A stretch of 64,000 nt of DNA from Bombyx mori (taxonomy: Eukaryota; Arthropoda; Insecta; Lepidoptera; Bombycidae): the NCBI RefSeq assembly GCF_030269925.1, contig NC_085130.1:2306501-2370500 (forward strand), given 5' to 3'. The notes beneath the pieces are model-generated. The model searched no databases. It worked only from the letters and a program-made list of their open reading frames with translations, and was not told where the DNA came from. The position numbers and the translations under genes are program-made. The first letter of the stretch is position 1; each line of letters begins with the position of its first letter. This document shows, in pieces, positions 55,401 through 63,790 of the stretch.

Positions 55401-58194
55401 TTGACGCGAGGAGGAAGGAGGAAGACACTAAACAGCTATTTCGTAGTTAACCACTTAATAATATATAGATGACGGAACAAAATTTTAAACACGGTAACAT
55501 TTTCATTCAGGTAATTGGCAACACGTCGATAGCGCGAGAACTTTGCTACACCGGCCGAAAGTTCGACGCCAGGGAAGCGAGTGAAATAGGCTTCGTCAGT
55601 AAAGTGTTCCCCGATAAAGACACGTAAGTGCTTTTTTTAATAAGGACGCTTATACATAATAACGCGTTTAGGGTGCTGGTGGTGCTGCCCCGCTTTTGTA
55701 GCGCATCAGGGATGTTTGCAGACGCGCACATAGATTGTTTTTACGCTACCATGCGTAAGAGGTGTGTATCTCTGGTAAGCAGAGTGAGGGCCAGCTCCAA
55801 CAGTATCCTGAGCATGATCGCAAGCAGGCTGGACTGTGTATACATGGGTCGCTGTGGTGCCATCTCCCATGGGATGTTACGACAGTAATTCATTGTGATG
55901 TAAATATAACTACTAACATAGGTCTAAGTCTTATTAACAATTTATATGAGTCATGGTTACTTGCAATAAAAACATTATTATTATTATTAATCTGTTATTT
56001 TAAAAATCAATTATACGTAACGTCAATTATGTTAGTGGATAAATTATTTTAATACGATTATATTGGTAAACAATTGAGATCTATAAATGTCACGTCGATG
56101 GTCGTGGGTTCGATTCACACGTCAGGCAAACATTCGTGTGATGAACACATTTGTTTAATATTTGTCGCAGTGTTCATTGTTTATATATGTATTTATTTAA
56201 AAATATATAAGTGCGTATGTCCCTCACTGGTACCAATAAAACAGGGGAATCCTAATTTGGGGCCAAAATTAACAAAATAAAACATATCACTCCTAGGGTT
56301 CCCGCTAAACACCAAACCGCATTTGAATTTATTGTAATCTCATAGATCAAATGTATTGTCTATGATTCTAAAACACAGATTACTAAGTACTTTTTGGCGG
56401 GAACGCGAGAAGTGAAGTTGTGTGATTTGTTTTATTTTGTCTAGTTAGTGTTTCTTCAGGCTTAAATGTGTAATAACTAACGGTGGTTTATTAATTGTTT
56501 ACTATCTGTGAAAGTGCACAAATGTGGGAAAATGAAACAAAGCCGCTGGACATAACTTCGCGGGATCCTCCAAAAAGTCCACTGAAAAAATCTCAGTAAA
56601 TGACCACCATTTTACTGAGATTATATTATTTCATCCCATATCATCTTATTTCATTTCATTTCATCCCAGTTGATTAATGTCTCAAATTAATCATCTTCTT
56701 TTCATTTCTCTCCATATTATCATTTTTCATAAAAATACGAATATAAATTAAAATAAGACATACCTAAATGTCTTAGTTACCAGGTCATAAAATCCCAAAG
56801 AAAAAACAGATTACTAAGTCGCGCTTAATTAACTAAAGCGATATTGTATTTTTATTTATTTATTGCTTAGATGGGTAGACGAGCTCACAGTCCACCTGGT
56901 GTTAAGTGGTTACTGGAGCCCATAGACATCTACTACGTAAATGCGCCATCCACCTTGAGATATAAGTTCTAAGATCTCAATATAGTTACAACGGCTGCCC
57001 CACCCTTCAAACCGAAACGCATTACTACTTCACGGTAGAAATAGGCAGGGAGGAAGTACCAACCCGTGCGGACTCAGAAGAAGTCCTACCACCGGTAAAA
57101 AATATATTTTCTCACCAGTAGTATATTTTGTCCGTATATAAAAAAAAAACGCCTTATCGAAACGAAAGTTCGTATAATCTGTGGTTATTATTTTAGTGCC
57201 CTCAGTCACGCGCTGCAGGTAGCCGAAGACGTCGCATCGAAAAGTCCGGTCGCAGTTCAAACGACGAAACAAAGTCTCGTCTACTCGCAGAGCAGACCAA
57301 ACAGTGATGGCCTCGAGCATATTGTAAGTGTGAATTAACTGTTGTAAATCGATAAAAAGCTTCGAAAAAAAGCCCGCTGAGTTTGTTTCGCCGGTTCTTC
57401 TCAGGACTGTGGCTTTTTTTGGAACCGGTGGTAGAGTTAACATTTTCTTTTACATTTTGACATTCAACAAGTGTGTTTTTGATGACATCCAAGTTGAAAT
57501 AAATGATTTTGAATTTGAATTTGATAATGAAAGTGAAACTTGGCTGTATGAGCCGTGTACCCTTTGATTGGGTGAACGTTACAAAAAAAAACAACTCCAG
57601 TCGAAGTCAATTATGCATCGTTAAGGATAACTCTAAAACTATTCGTTACATACCTACTAGATCTTGGTGAAATAAAAATTTAAATAAAACATTAATTATT
57701 AGAATCAGTTCACCTATATAAAAAACGCACATAAAAAATATAGTAGAATTCAGAGCCTCCTCATTTTATAAGTCGGTTAACAGAACCGAACATATACGCT
57801 CTATTCACTTAATTGTGTTTTAAGCTCTGGCAATATTGGAATCGCAACAAGACGACTGCCATACTGAAAATTTAGAAGAAAAATCTATGCTTTAGTATTG
57901 TGGATTAACGCACTCTTTTAACATACATAATTATCTGAGTTTTTTGAAATGGCCATAGACAATTCTCATAAGCTGCCACACGACCTCAAACTAGAATTCC
58001 CTGTGCTTTAAAAACCAGTAACGGAAACATAGCAGTAACGCACCAGTCAGGGGTGCCAACTGTCTGTCAAAAAAAAAATCATTTTCGTTTCACAGCGCTT
58101 GCTTAATTCCGTGATGAATCAAGGCGAGGATCTACCCAAAGCGGCCGTCGCTCAGGCCACGAAGAGCCCGCCGCCGGACTACGAGAACCTGTAG
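49438..58194 (+). CDS. ECH1: delta(3,5)-delta(2,4)-dienoyl-CoA isomerase, 9 exons
   Basis: The enzyme shifts the double bonds of 3,5-dienoyl-CoA to 2,4-dienoyl-CoA during beta-oxidation of unsaturated fatty acids. Coding exons: 49438-49492, 50383-50524, 50828-50916, 51803-51906, 52549-52652, 54888-54975, 55511-55623, 57197-57323, 58096-58194. Every intron is GT..AG and the frame is unbroken: 921 nt, 306 aa (rat ECH1 is 327). Residues 1-30 form an Arg/Ser/Thr-rich leader. Oxyanion-hole segments are GKHFTGG (90-96) and ACIGAGVD (150-157). The family's three acidic residues are D157, E177 and D185, matching rat D176, E196 and D204. The stretch FQVKEVDVGLAADVGTLQRL (173-192) is nearly invariant in ECH1. 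The start has a good context (A at -3). Several introns hold transposons. A related enoyl-CoA hydratase is less likely because of the ECH1-specific KEVDVGLAADVG block. Confidence 0.95.
50383..50524 (+). CDS. ECH1: ECH1 exon 2
   Basis: Encodes the end of the leader and the start of the fold, with KHVFHVELNRPKKLNTFNKA at residues 44-63. The vertebrate counterpart has KHVLHVELNRPEKRNAMN here. Two acceptors 6 bases apart (ttactttcag at 50382 and ttgcag at 50388) both keep frame. The upstream one has the better pyrimidine tract and adds Ala-Val. The donor is AG|GTAAAT. Confidence 0.93.
50690..50800 (-). mobile_element. family C remnant in ECH1 intron 2
   Basis: gtgtaggcagaatttcatac, ggcccacctgatgttggag, caagccgctacctactgc. 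Confidence 0.55.
50828..50916 (+). CDS. ECH1: ECH1 exon 3
   Basis: Completes Arg66 and runs to Gly95, with the beta-strand CRVVVLSGQGKHFTG that forms the first oxyanion-hole segment. The acceptor is tatatttgcag and the donor G|GTAAAT, phase 1. Confidence 0.93.
51121..51775 (-). mobile_element. full-length Bm1 SINE split by a Helitron, ECH1 intron 3
   Basis: Body 51121-51254 and 51469-51575, then linker and tRNA-like head to ccacgacgac at 51775. Removing 51255-51468 restores ctcagta|tagttacaacgg exactly as in other Bm1 copies. Confidence 0.9.
51255..51468 (-). mobile_element. non-autonomous Helitron, family H-a, nested in Bm1
   Basis: A|CTAGCGACCCGCCCTCGC ... tattagtataga|T. Inserted between A and T with no target duplication. 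Confidence 0.88.
51803..51906 (+). CDS. ECH1: ECH1 exon 4
   Basis: Encodes residues 96-130, beginning GIEINSLVEM and ending FIKYAQ. This matches the family's GIDLMDMA..DVAR segment, including DVAR at 114-117. The acceptor is catttacag and the donor CAG|GTTTGT, phase 0. Confidence 0.92.
51942..52045 (+). mobile_element. family C remnant in ECH1 intron 4
   Basis: gattagcagcggtttggttat, catggcttaccgtatgttcg, tctacaacgacaaaaaaaa. Confidence 0.5.
52085..52200 (+). mobile_element. Bm1 remnant in ECH1 intron 4
   Basis: ggtaccaccaccctgtctat, cagctccagtgaccacttag, tcaataaaaaag. Confidence 0.5.
52280..52520 (+). mobile_element. Bm1 SINE, headless, ECH1 intron 4
   Basis: ctggtggtaggacctcttgtg to aggataagcaattaaaaaaaa. 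It ends about 30 bases before the exon 5 acceptor. Confidence 0.88.
52549..52652 (+). CDS. ECH1: ECH1 exon 5
   Basis: Encodes residues 131-164 plus two bases. It carries CVKPVLTVVHNACIGAGVDL and TACDIR, the hallmark crotonase core. D157 corresponds to rat D176. The exon joins exon 6 through a split Arg codon. Confidence 0.96.
52735..53035 (+). mobile_element. family B retroposon, ECH1 intron 5
   Basis: ccccgatccactaacggtgc to agatcagtagaaaaaaaaaatc. Confidence 0.8.
53222..53536. repeat. inverted pair of family D fragments, ECH1 intron 5
   Basis: Left arm 53222-53367 (inverse) and right arm 53378-53531 (direct) are about 150 bases each and roughly 85% alike, with a ~10-base spacer. Both arms start at the same internal D position (atctgtgaaagt). 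Transcribed in ECH1 pre-mRNA it could form a long hairpin. Confidence 0.8.
53764..54870 (-). mobile_element. non-autonomous Helitron, family H-e, about 1.1 kb
   Basis: A|CTAGCTGACCCGGCAAACG ... ttatatattaga|T. It holds ggtcaagccgtttcggagga near its 5' end and a ~120-base tandem repeat in its middle. No coding frame for Rep or helicase. Lies in ECH1 intron 5. Confidence 0.75.
54350..54665. repeat. about 2.5 tandem units of ~120 bases inside Helitron H-e
   Basis: aaaaataggggttgatcgta recurs at 54351, 54474 and 54597, each followed by a variant of ggggtgaaaatt and, for the first two, gacaaaa and ttaaagtt. Confidence 0.8.
54888..54975 (+). CDS. ECH1: ECH1 exon 6
   Basis: Encodes residues 165-194, YCSQDAWFQVKEVDVGLAAD and then VGTLQRLPK. 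It contains the two acidic residues E177 and D185. The acceptor is gaattttcag. The 13 bases just before the exon are the only non-Helitron sequence on that side. Confidence 0.97.
55084..55300 (-). mobile_element. Bm1 SINE with deletions, ECH1 intron 6
   Basis: ttttttatttcttaggtggatgg to tgtccttccaccagtaa. The ggctgccccacccttcaaa part is missing. Confidence 0.87.
55511..55623 (+). CDS. ECH1: ECH1 exon 7
   Basis: Encodes residues 195-231 plus two bases: VIGNTSIARELCYTGRKFDA and on to VSKVFPDKD. This is the family's VIGN...ARK..A.EA...G.VS.VFPDKD block. The donor is AC|GTAAGTG. Confidence 0.95.
55643..55995 (+). mobile_element. LINE RT-ORF C-terminal fragment, ECH1 intron 7
   Basis: Reads VLPRFCSASGMFADAHIDCF, MRKRCVSLVSRVRAS, SILSMIASRLDCVYMG to TAA, then an AT-rich 3' UTR ending caataaaaacattattatta. 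(L/P)R..SAS.MFA.A..D.F.A..RKR..SL..R.R is a repeated theme in lepidopteran LINEs; the same tail is at 61795. It is not ECH1 coding. Confidence 0.65.
56087..56285 (+). mobile_element. family T SINE, 5' truncated, ECH1 intron 7
   Basis: cgtgggttcgattcacacgtc (B box region), aggcaaacattcgtgtgatg, ggggaatcctaatttggggc. Confidence 0.7.
56375..56819 (+). mobile_element. family D retroposon with 14 bp target-site duplication, ECH1 intron 7
   Basis: acagattactaagt at 56375-56388 and 56806-56819. The unit starts actttttggcgggaacgcg and ends aggtcataaaatcccaaagaaaa. It is closely alike to the 48841 copy over its whole length. Confidence 0.82.
56853..57095 (-). mobile_element. Bm1 SINE, headless, ECH1 intron 7
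   Basis: tatttattgcttagatgggtag to gtcctaccaccggtaaa. It ends about 100 bases before exon 8. Confidence 0.9.
57197..57323 (+). CDS. ECH1: ECH1 exon 8
   Basis: Encodes residues 232-274 with KSPVAVQTTKQSLVYSQ, equal to the family's KSPVAVQ.(S/T)K..L.YS helix of the oligomerisation region. The acceptor is attattttag and the donor ATT|GTAAGTG. Confidence 0.95.
57360..57535 (+). mobile_element. non-LTR 3' end, ECH1 intron 8
   Basis: gcccgctgagtttgtttcgc, cggttcttctcagg, ggaaccggtggtagagtt, ttgacattcaacaagtg, and gattttgaatttgaatttg at the end. This is a widespread lepidopteran LINE 3' region, recognised by eye only. Confidence 0.55.
58096..58194 (+). CDS. ECH1: ECH1 exon 9 (C terminus and stop)
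   Basis: Encodes residues 275-306 with GEDLPKAAVAQATKSPPP and TAG at 58192-58194. The sequence is divergent but matches the family's ..Q..D..K...A...K tail. The protein ends ENL, which is not a canonical peroxisomal PTS1 (mammalian ECH1 ends SKL). Confidence 0.85.
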   Translation, partial: RLLNSVMNQGEDLPKAAVAQATKSPPPDYENL

Positions 58195-58349
58195 ACACTA
58201 ACAATGCTCCACGGCTTCAAGGATCTTAAACCCTTTGCCTGTCGTGTAGGTCACCGGTGCCCTACGCGGCGCACTGAAGTAACTATGTCGATATCTGTTG
58301 GGATCCAAGGGGAAGTTTGTAGAGTTCCAAAAGAGGTATATATTACTCG

Positions 58350-58590
58350 TGGTAGGACCTCTTGTGAGTGCGCGCGGGTGGGTACCACCACCCTGGCTAT
58401 TTCTGCCGCGAAGCAGTAATGCGTTTCGGTTTGAAGGGTGGAGCAGCCGTTGTAACTATACTGAGACCTTAGAACTTATATTTCAAGATGGGTGGCGCAT
58501 TTACGTTTTACATGTTTATGGGCTCTGGTAACCACTTAACACCAGGTGGGCTGTGAGCTCGTTCAACTAATTAAGCAATAAATATATAAA
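58350..58590 (+). mobile_element. Bm1 SINE, headless, downstream of the ECH1 stop
   Basis: cgtggtaggacctcttgtgag to ttaagcaataaatatataaaaaa. It carries AATAAA at 58577-58582. Confidence 0.9.
58577..58582 (+). terminator. first AATAAA after the ECH1 stop codon
   Basis: No earlier AATAAA or ATTAAA is seen between 58195 and this site. It belongs to the Bm1 tail. Use by ECH1 is an inference. Confidence 0.3.
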
Positions 58591-59118
58591 AAAGGTCACC
58601 TGTGCCCTACGCGGCGCACTAAAGTAATTCTTTTGTTTGTTAATATATGTTTTAGTCCTCTTACAAATAGATTCATTCTCAGTATCTCTCGGATTCGTCT
58701 TTCCCGGAGTCTACTAGATATTCCAGCGCCTTAGTAAGAAGTTGAAGAGATAAATCGATATAGATACTTCAGTGCGCCGCGTAGGGCACCGGTGACCTAC
58801 ACGACAGGCAAAGGATTAAGATTGCTTAGCGTCCCATAAACGATATCGTGTCGAAGTATTTCACTCAATCGAATTCTTCCATTTTACAAATGACAATTAG
58901 ATATTGTATATATAATATATAAAATATACGATCCTATACATCTTTGAAGGCGCTGTAAAAAAAAAACAGTTATTTCATAAGAACTAAACAGACAAAGGTA
59001 ACGATTTAATTTTTTACTAATAAGTGATTAATAGTGTAAGGGTAAAATGTGTTATTGAAGAAATATTTATCGTGCCTTATAATATACTTTTAGGATGATT
59101 TGTTAGTACTATTGGTTG

Positions 59119-59335
59119 TCTATACTAATATTATAAAGAGGAAAGATTTGTTTGTTTGTTTGTTTCGAATAGGCTCCGAAACTACTGGACCGATTTGAAA
59201 AATTCTTTTTCCATTAGAAGCCGACATTGTCCCTGATGAACATAGGCTACTTTTTTTTATTTTATTTTTATTTTTTATTTTTTGGTTTCATGTGTGTTTT
59301 AATGTTTCCGAAGCGAAGCGAGGGCGGGTCGCTAG
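59119..59335 (+). mobile_element. non-autonomous Helitron, family H-a
   Basis: TCTATACTAATATTATAAAG ... gcgggtcgCTAG|T. It interrupts an H-f copy: left flank gtactattggttg and right flank tattttatacttct together resemble the H-f interior. Confidence 0.75.
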
Positions 59336-59671
59336 TATTTTATACTTCTATAATCACAAATTTCGCCAAGACTACACTATAAAAAATATTAACAAAGACA
59401 AACAATATTTAATCTCAATTTGACAACAGACGTCAAGAACAAAAGTTTGACAATAAATAGTATGCATGCGTGTGTGCGTCAAATACATGGTATGTAGTGT
59501 GTGTAATGTTTTCCTTATTGATTTAATGTATCTTTTATGCATTATTTAAAAAAATTATTAGCATTGCGCACTTCTCTATATTCTCTATAAGTGTGGAAAA
59601 TTTCATACTCTGTCCGCGCAATTTTCGTAAAAAGGGATACAAAGTTTTTGCTTCACGTATTAATATATAGA
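59336..59671 (-). mobile_element. non-autonomous Helitron, family H-f, 3' truncated
   Basis: tatacttctataatcacaaa ... ttaatatataga|T. Its CTAG end is not present; about 25 bases of it may remain left of 59119. Confidence 0.65.
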
Positions 59672-60728
59672 TATATACCCTCCTATAGCGCGGTAGGTAT
59701 GCTCCTAACAAGTCCCGTGTTGTGTGGAACCGCGTTATAGTCCTTTTCAAATAAGAATGTGCACGTCAATGACCTTGATCTGTCAAAGTTCGATAAAAAA
59801 GTACGGATAGCAACAAAAAAAATGTTATCTTCTTTTTTTAATTGAATTTTATGCCTTATTATGAAGACTATTAATATGTTTGCTTAATGAATCATACAGA
59901 TCTATATAATTTGCTTGAAATGTTGAGTACTGGTCGAGGTAAATTAAACATGAATATAGATTATATAAAAAAAACTACCACCTATTTAAAAAACAACGCT
60001 GCAACACTGCCGGACCCTATAATGATTATAGTATAATGCGACGATGATGATGATTATTCAAGCAGTGGGATGAGTGGAATCGGCAAACGCGAAAATTTGG
60101 ATTATAAATAAATATTTAAAAATTCCTACTTTTTTTACCGACTTTACCTATTTTTTTCGATTTGACAGTTATGACGTCACAATATGGCGCAAATCCATGC
60201 ACATTCTTAATTGAAACTCATTTTATATGAGACTAGAAGCCAGTACAAAATGGAGAGCAATTTTTCTAAATGAAATGTCTCAACTATGCCTGTATGTATT
60301 TGTTGCGTTATTTTGATTAAGCGTGGACTGTATTTTTTGTATGAAATATTTATTAAACCTTTATATTTACAAATTAACGACTTAATATATGAGAATTATA
60401 AAATTGACGCGTTACTTTTGGCGGCTGGATTTGTAAGAGGATTTGGTGTCATGGCGGAAGTCGCTCGCTGTCATTTTGACGTTCAGAAACTGAACAATAT
60501 TTCATTACGTGTTAATCATCATAGAAAATAAGCAGTAAAATTTCGGTTATTCCCTTAATATTGTATGATCATAAGTATTTTTGGGTATTAATTATTTATA
60601 ACCTCTGTCATATTTAATTTTAGATATGTTTTATTAAGCTGTTATGAAATTAAATGGTTATTAAAAAAAAACAATTATTTTATTTTCTAGTGTTAAAAAA
60701 ACCCGTTTTTTTTTCTTCGTTGGTAGCC
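59672..60728. other. no gene seen
   Basis: TGACGTCA at 60172-60179. An 81-codon frame at 60286-60531 has no recognisable domain. Confidence 0.5.
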
Positions 60729-60967
60729 TTTTTTTTTACTGCTTAGATAGGTGGACGAGCTCACAGCCCACCTGGTGTAAGTGGTTACTGGAGCCCATAG
60801 ACATCCAAAACGTAAATGCGCCACCCACCTTGAGATATAAGTTCTAAGTTCTCAAGTACAGTTACAACGGCTGCCCCACCCTTCAGACCGAAACGCATTA
60901 CTGCTTCACGGCAGAAATAAGCGGGGTGGTGGTACCTACCCATGCGGACTCACAAGAGGTCCTACCA
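60729..60967 (-). mobile_element. Bm1 SINE interrupted by a family S SINE
   Basis: ctttttttttactgcttagat to gtcctaccac, resuming as accaccagtaac at about 61240. Confidence 0.9.
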
Positions 60968-61239
60968 CGGCCGTCTGGTGTAGTGGTAAGTGACATGGTC
61001 ACTACACAAGGGGGTCGCGGGTTCGAATCCCGCCAAGGGAAGATATTTGTATGATAAATATAAATGTCTTTCCAGGGTTATGGGTGTATATTAAAATATA
61101 TGTATGTGTATAATAAAAATATTATATTTATTTCCGTTATCTGGTACTTGTAACACAAGTTCTTTACGAACTTAGCACGGGACCAGTTAACGTGGCGTGA
61201 TTGTTAGTAAATATTTATATATTATATTATTTATATTAC
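60968..61239 (+). mobile_element. family S tRNA-derived SINE nested in Bm1
   Basis: A box 60976-60986 and B box 61020-61030, both perfect. taccac flanks it on both sides. It differs from the 19607 copy at only a few positions, mostly in the AT-rich tail. Confidence 0.82.
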
Positions 61240-61297
61240 CACCAGTAACAGTTAACAGCCTAATACAGCTACGCCCAGACGGGTAGGGGAGCTCACG

Positions 61298-61440
61298 AGT
61301 GCGAGTTTTTTAACGTTCTCGATCGCGTAAACGTTAAAACAAATTTGTATGGAGTTCAAAAGTTTGCCTACGTTAGCCACCAGAGGCGCTGTTCCAACTG
61401 CATTCAAATTTGAGTTAACTTTTACGCTATCAAACATTCC
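61298..61440. mobile_element. element M, foldback MITE
   Basis: gcgagttttttaacgttctcg ... ttgagttaacttttacgctat. Arms more diverged than at 23360. Confidence 0.65.
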
Positions 61441-61454
61441 CGATCCTGCGGACA

Positions 61455-61790
61455 GAATTGAAAGCAGTCGACGTCGCCCAAAACACCTTATTTCGGATCC
61501 TCCCGATCCACTAACGGTGCTTTTAGGTAACTCAAGCACCGGTCATCGTTCTCGTCGAACCCGTCGTTTGCGACGAAGGGCTCGACGAGTAAATTAACCC
61601 ATAGACACAGCCCACTGAGAGCCGGATCTTCTCAGAGGGTCGCAGTTCCGATCCGGTGGTAGATTCTGCGAAGCACTGCTCTTTTTAGGGCCAGTGTTAG
61701 CAACGTCGTCAGGTTTGAGCCCCGTGAGCTCACCTACTAGTTCAGATTACGCTGAAATAGCCTCTCAAGGCAATCAGGTTAGGTAGGAAA
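61455..61790 (+). mobile_element. family B retroposon with longer 5' part
   Basis: agcagtcgacgtcgcccaaaa, cggatcctcccgatccac to aggttaggtaggaaaaaaaac. Confidence 0.8.
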
Positions 61791-61794
61791 AAAA

Positions 61795-61985
61795 ACGCTG
61801 TCAAAAGCGTTAAAAAAACTAGCACTAAATACACTGATGGGGCTGCTTCGATTCCCCACCGCATCGTGCAAGCTTGCGGAGGCGCATACAGACGATTTCT
61901 ATGCAATAATAAGAAAACGATGCCCGTCCTTGCTCTCCAGGGTAGGGGGCTTGCTCCAACAGCGTCCTGGCCATATTTTCGATAT
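61795..61985 (+). mobile_element. LINE RT-ORF C-terminal fragment
   Basis: IPHRASCKLAEAHTDDFYAI, IRKRCPSLLSRVGG. Same ORF tail as 55643 and directly behind the family B A-tail. Confidence 0.6.
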
Positions 61986-62066
61986 AAGATAGACCTTTTC
62001 TCAATAATTATAGAGAAGACCACAAATTTTGCTCGTAATGGTCAACTGTTGAAATTGCAATGTATT

Positions 62067-62307
62067 TTTTTATTGCTTAGATGGGTGGACGAGCTCACAG
62101 CCCACATGGTTGTTAAGTGGTTACTGGAGCCCATAGACGTCTACAACTTAAATGCGCCACCCACCTTGAGGTATAAGTTCTAAGGTCTCGGTATAGTTAC
62201 AACGGTTGCCCCACCCTTCGAACCAAAACGCATTACTGCTTCACGGCAGAAATATGCAGGGTGGTGGTACCTACCCGTACGGACTCAAAAGAGGTCCTAC
62301 CACCAGT
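62067..62307 (-). mobile_element. Bm1 SINE, headless
   Basis: tttttttattgcttagatggg to gtcctaccaccagtaataat. Confidence 0.92.
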
Positions 62308-63479
62308 AATAATAAATAAATGTATGCTGTTCCTTTCTTTTCTTACTACATTCTTACTATTCAAGAAACCACTGTTACTAACATTAACATAGATTAATAT
62401 TATGTGAAATAAATAAATTTAATAATAACAATAATTTCCAGAGAACTTAAAGTACCTAATCTAAATTGAGCCTTATCGATGTTCTCCGAGCGCTACACTT
62501 CACGGTCCTCATTAAAACAGTTCTGGAAAGGGGCCCTGACATACCCCATGTTAGCTCATGGAATAAGTGGATCGCTAGTTCTTCAGAAATCATTCACAAA
62601 AGCAAACGTGTTTGAGAGCTGAATAAAACGTAAAAAACTAATCTCGGAATAAACATAGTAGTATCTTTAAAAAAAAACGAATTATTCGAACTGATATTTG
62701 AATTATTAATTCTATATAAATGATTTATTCTTCTCTTGAAAATATTTATTTAGTACGCACACACCTATCCGCCATTCACTCCGCCGATGACGTCACAGGG
62801 TAAACGCGAATTTACCTCCTTTGTCTATCTATTCATTTAAAAAAAGAAGACATTATTGTTATAAAAAAAATAACACACTGAAAACATTTTTTTCTGACTT
62901 ACATTAGAGATTTTGAGGGTAAATAAAACTTGCATTATGAATGACCAGGAAAGGTCAATGAACTTGCATCTCTTTGTAGAAACAGAATTAATTATTAAAC
63001 TATAATTTTTATTGATATATATGTGTATCCATATTATGTACGGATTTACGTAATCTTTGTTTATTTATGTCTCAATTTTAATTAGTTTATACATTAATTT
63101 TATATACCTACTCCGAACTCAAAAACGAAAAGTTTTCGATTCTGATTGAGTAATATTCCTTATGGTAATAAACTGAAAAGTAAATTTTTGATTATTTAAA
63201 AAATTATAATTAATATTTAAAAATAATAGGCCATTTCAAGAATTTCTGCTACCAATAAAAAACAGTTAGCTTCAATGATAACCTCTTGTTCAAATAGATT
63301 TAATTTTAGTTTCCATTACTTAAATTTAATCATCATAATACTACAATACAGTCATTTCAATCAATCAAATCAAACATTTTCTAGTTTTACCAAAACAACG
63401 TTAAAAGATTTTTTTATCAAAAATGTCAATAGGAAATGTCTCTTTGTAAATTCATCTATGACGTCATAGCACGAACTAC
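62308..63479. other. no gene seen
   Basis: AT-rich. TGACGTCA near 62788 and 63460. Confidence 0.5.
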
Positions 63480-63790
63480 GTCACCGAAGCGGGTATTAAC
63501 AAAGAAAATCAGGTAACCTAGTTTACGGAGGTTGCACTTACGTCTACTGCGAATGACCTACCAAATATAGAGCAACTATAAATAGACTGGGGGCCCATGC
63601 AACAGCGCCGCTTGTGAATGGCTGCGCGCTTGCATCTAGGGCACGTTGCAATGATCTGACCTATTTATTTTTCAATGGCCCGCTGCAAAAGGGGATGGGC
63701 CCATTGCGAGCCCCGTTCCATTCAGTAACGGTCGAGCCCCCGAAGCTAGTGACACACGCTTCCGCGTTCCGACAAAACACCGCTCAAATT
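63480..63790 (+). promoter_or_regulatory. GC-richer promoter-like region
   Basis: TATAAATA at 63577-63584 in ctataaatag, followed by a GC-rich stretch (gactgggggcccatgcaac). TCAGTAACG near 63723 is an initiator-like motif. Short frames after it (from 63618 and 63808) are not convincing. A gene could begin here and continue beyond the window. Confidence 0.25.

Larger units (their letters stand above)
58232..58815. repeat. 50 bp perfect inverted repeat in the ECH1 3' region
   Basis: Arms 58232-58281 and 58766-58815: cctttgcctgtcgtgtaggt, caccggtgccctacgcggcg, cactgaagta. A third, partial direct copy is at 58592-58625 (aggtcacctgtgccctacgc). The left arm starts 38 bases after the ECH1 stop codon. 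A Bm1 lies between the first and third copies. Confidence 0.88.

Noticed and set aside
55643..55888. Alternative ECH1 exon in intron 7
   Set aside because: The 86-codon frame is a LINE ORF tail repeated at 61795 and does not resemble any crotonase.
57030..57594. Two minus-strand frames of 130-137 codons
   Set aside because: They run antisense through a Bm1, ECH1 exon 8 and a LINE 3' end.
60286..60531. 81-codon + strand frame
   Set aside because: Hydrophobic N terminus but no recognisable family, and no splice or promoter evidence.
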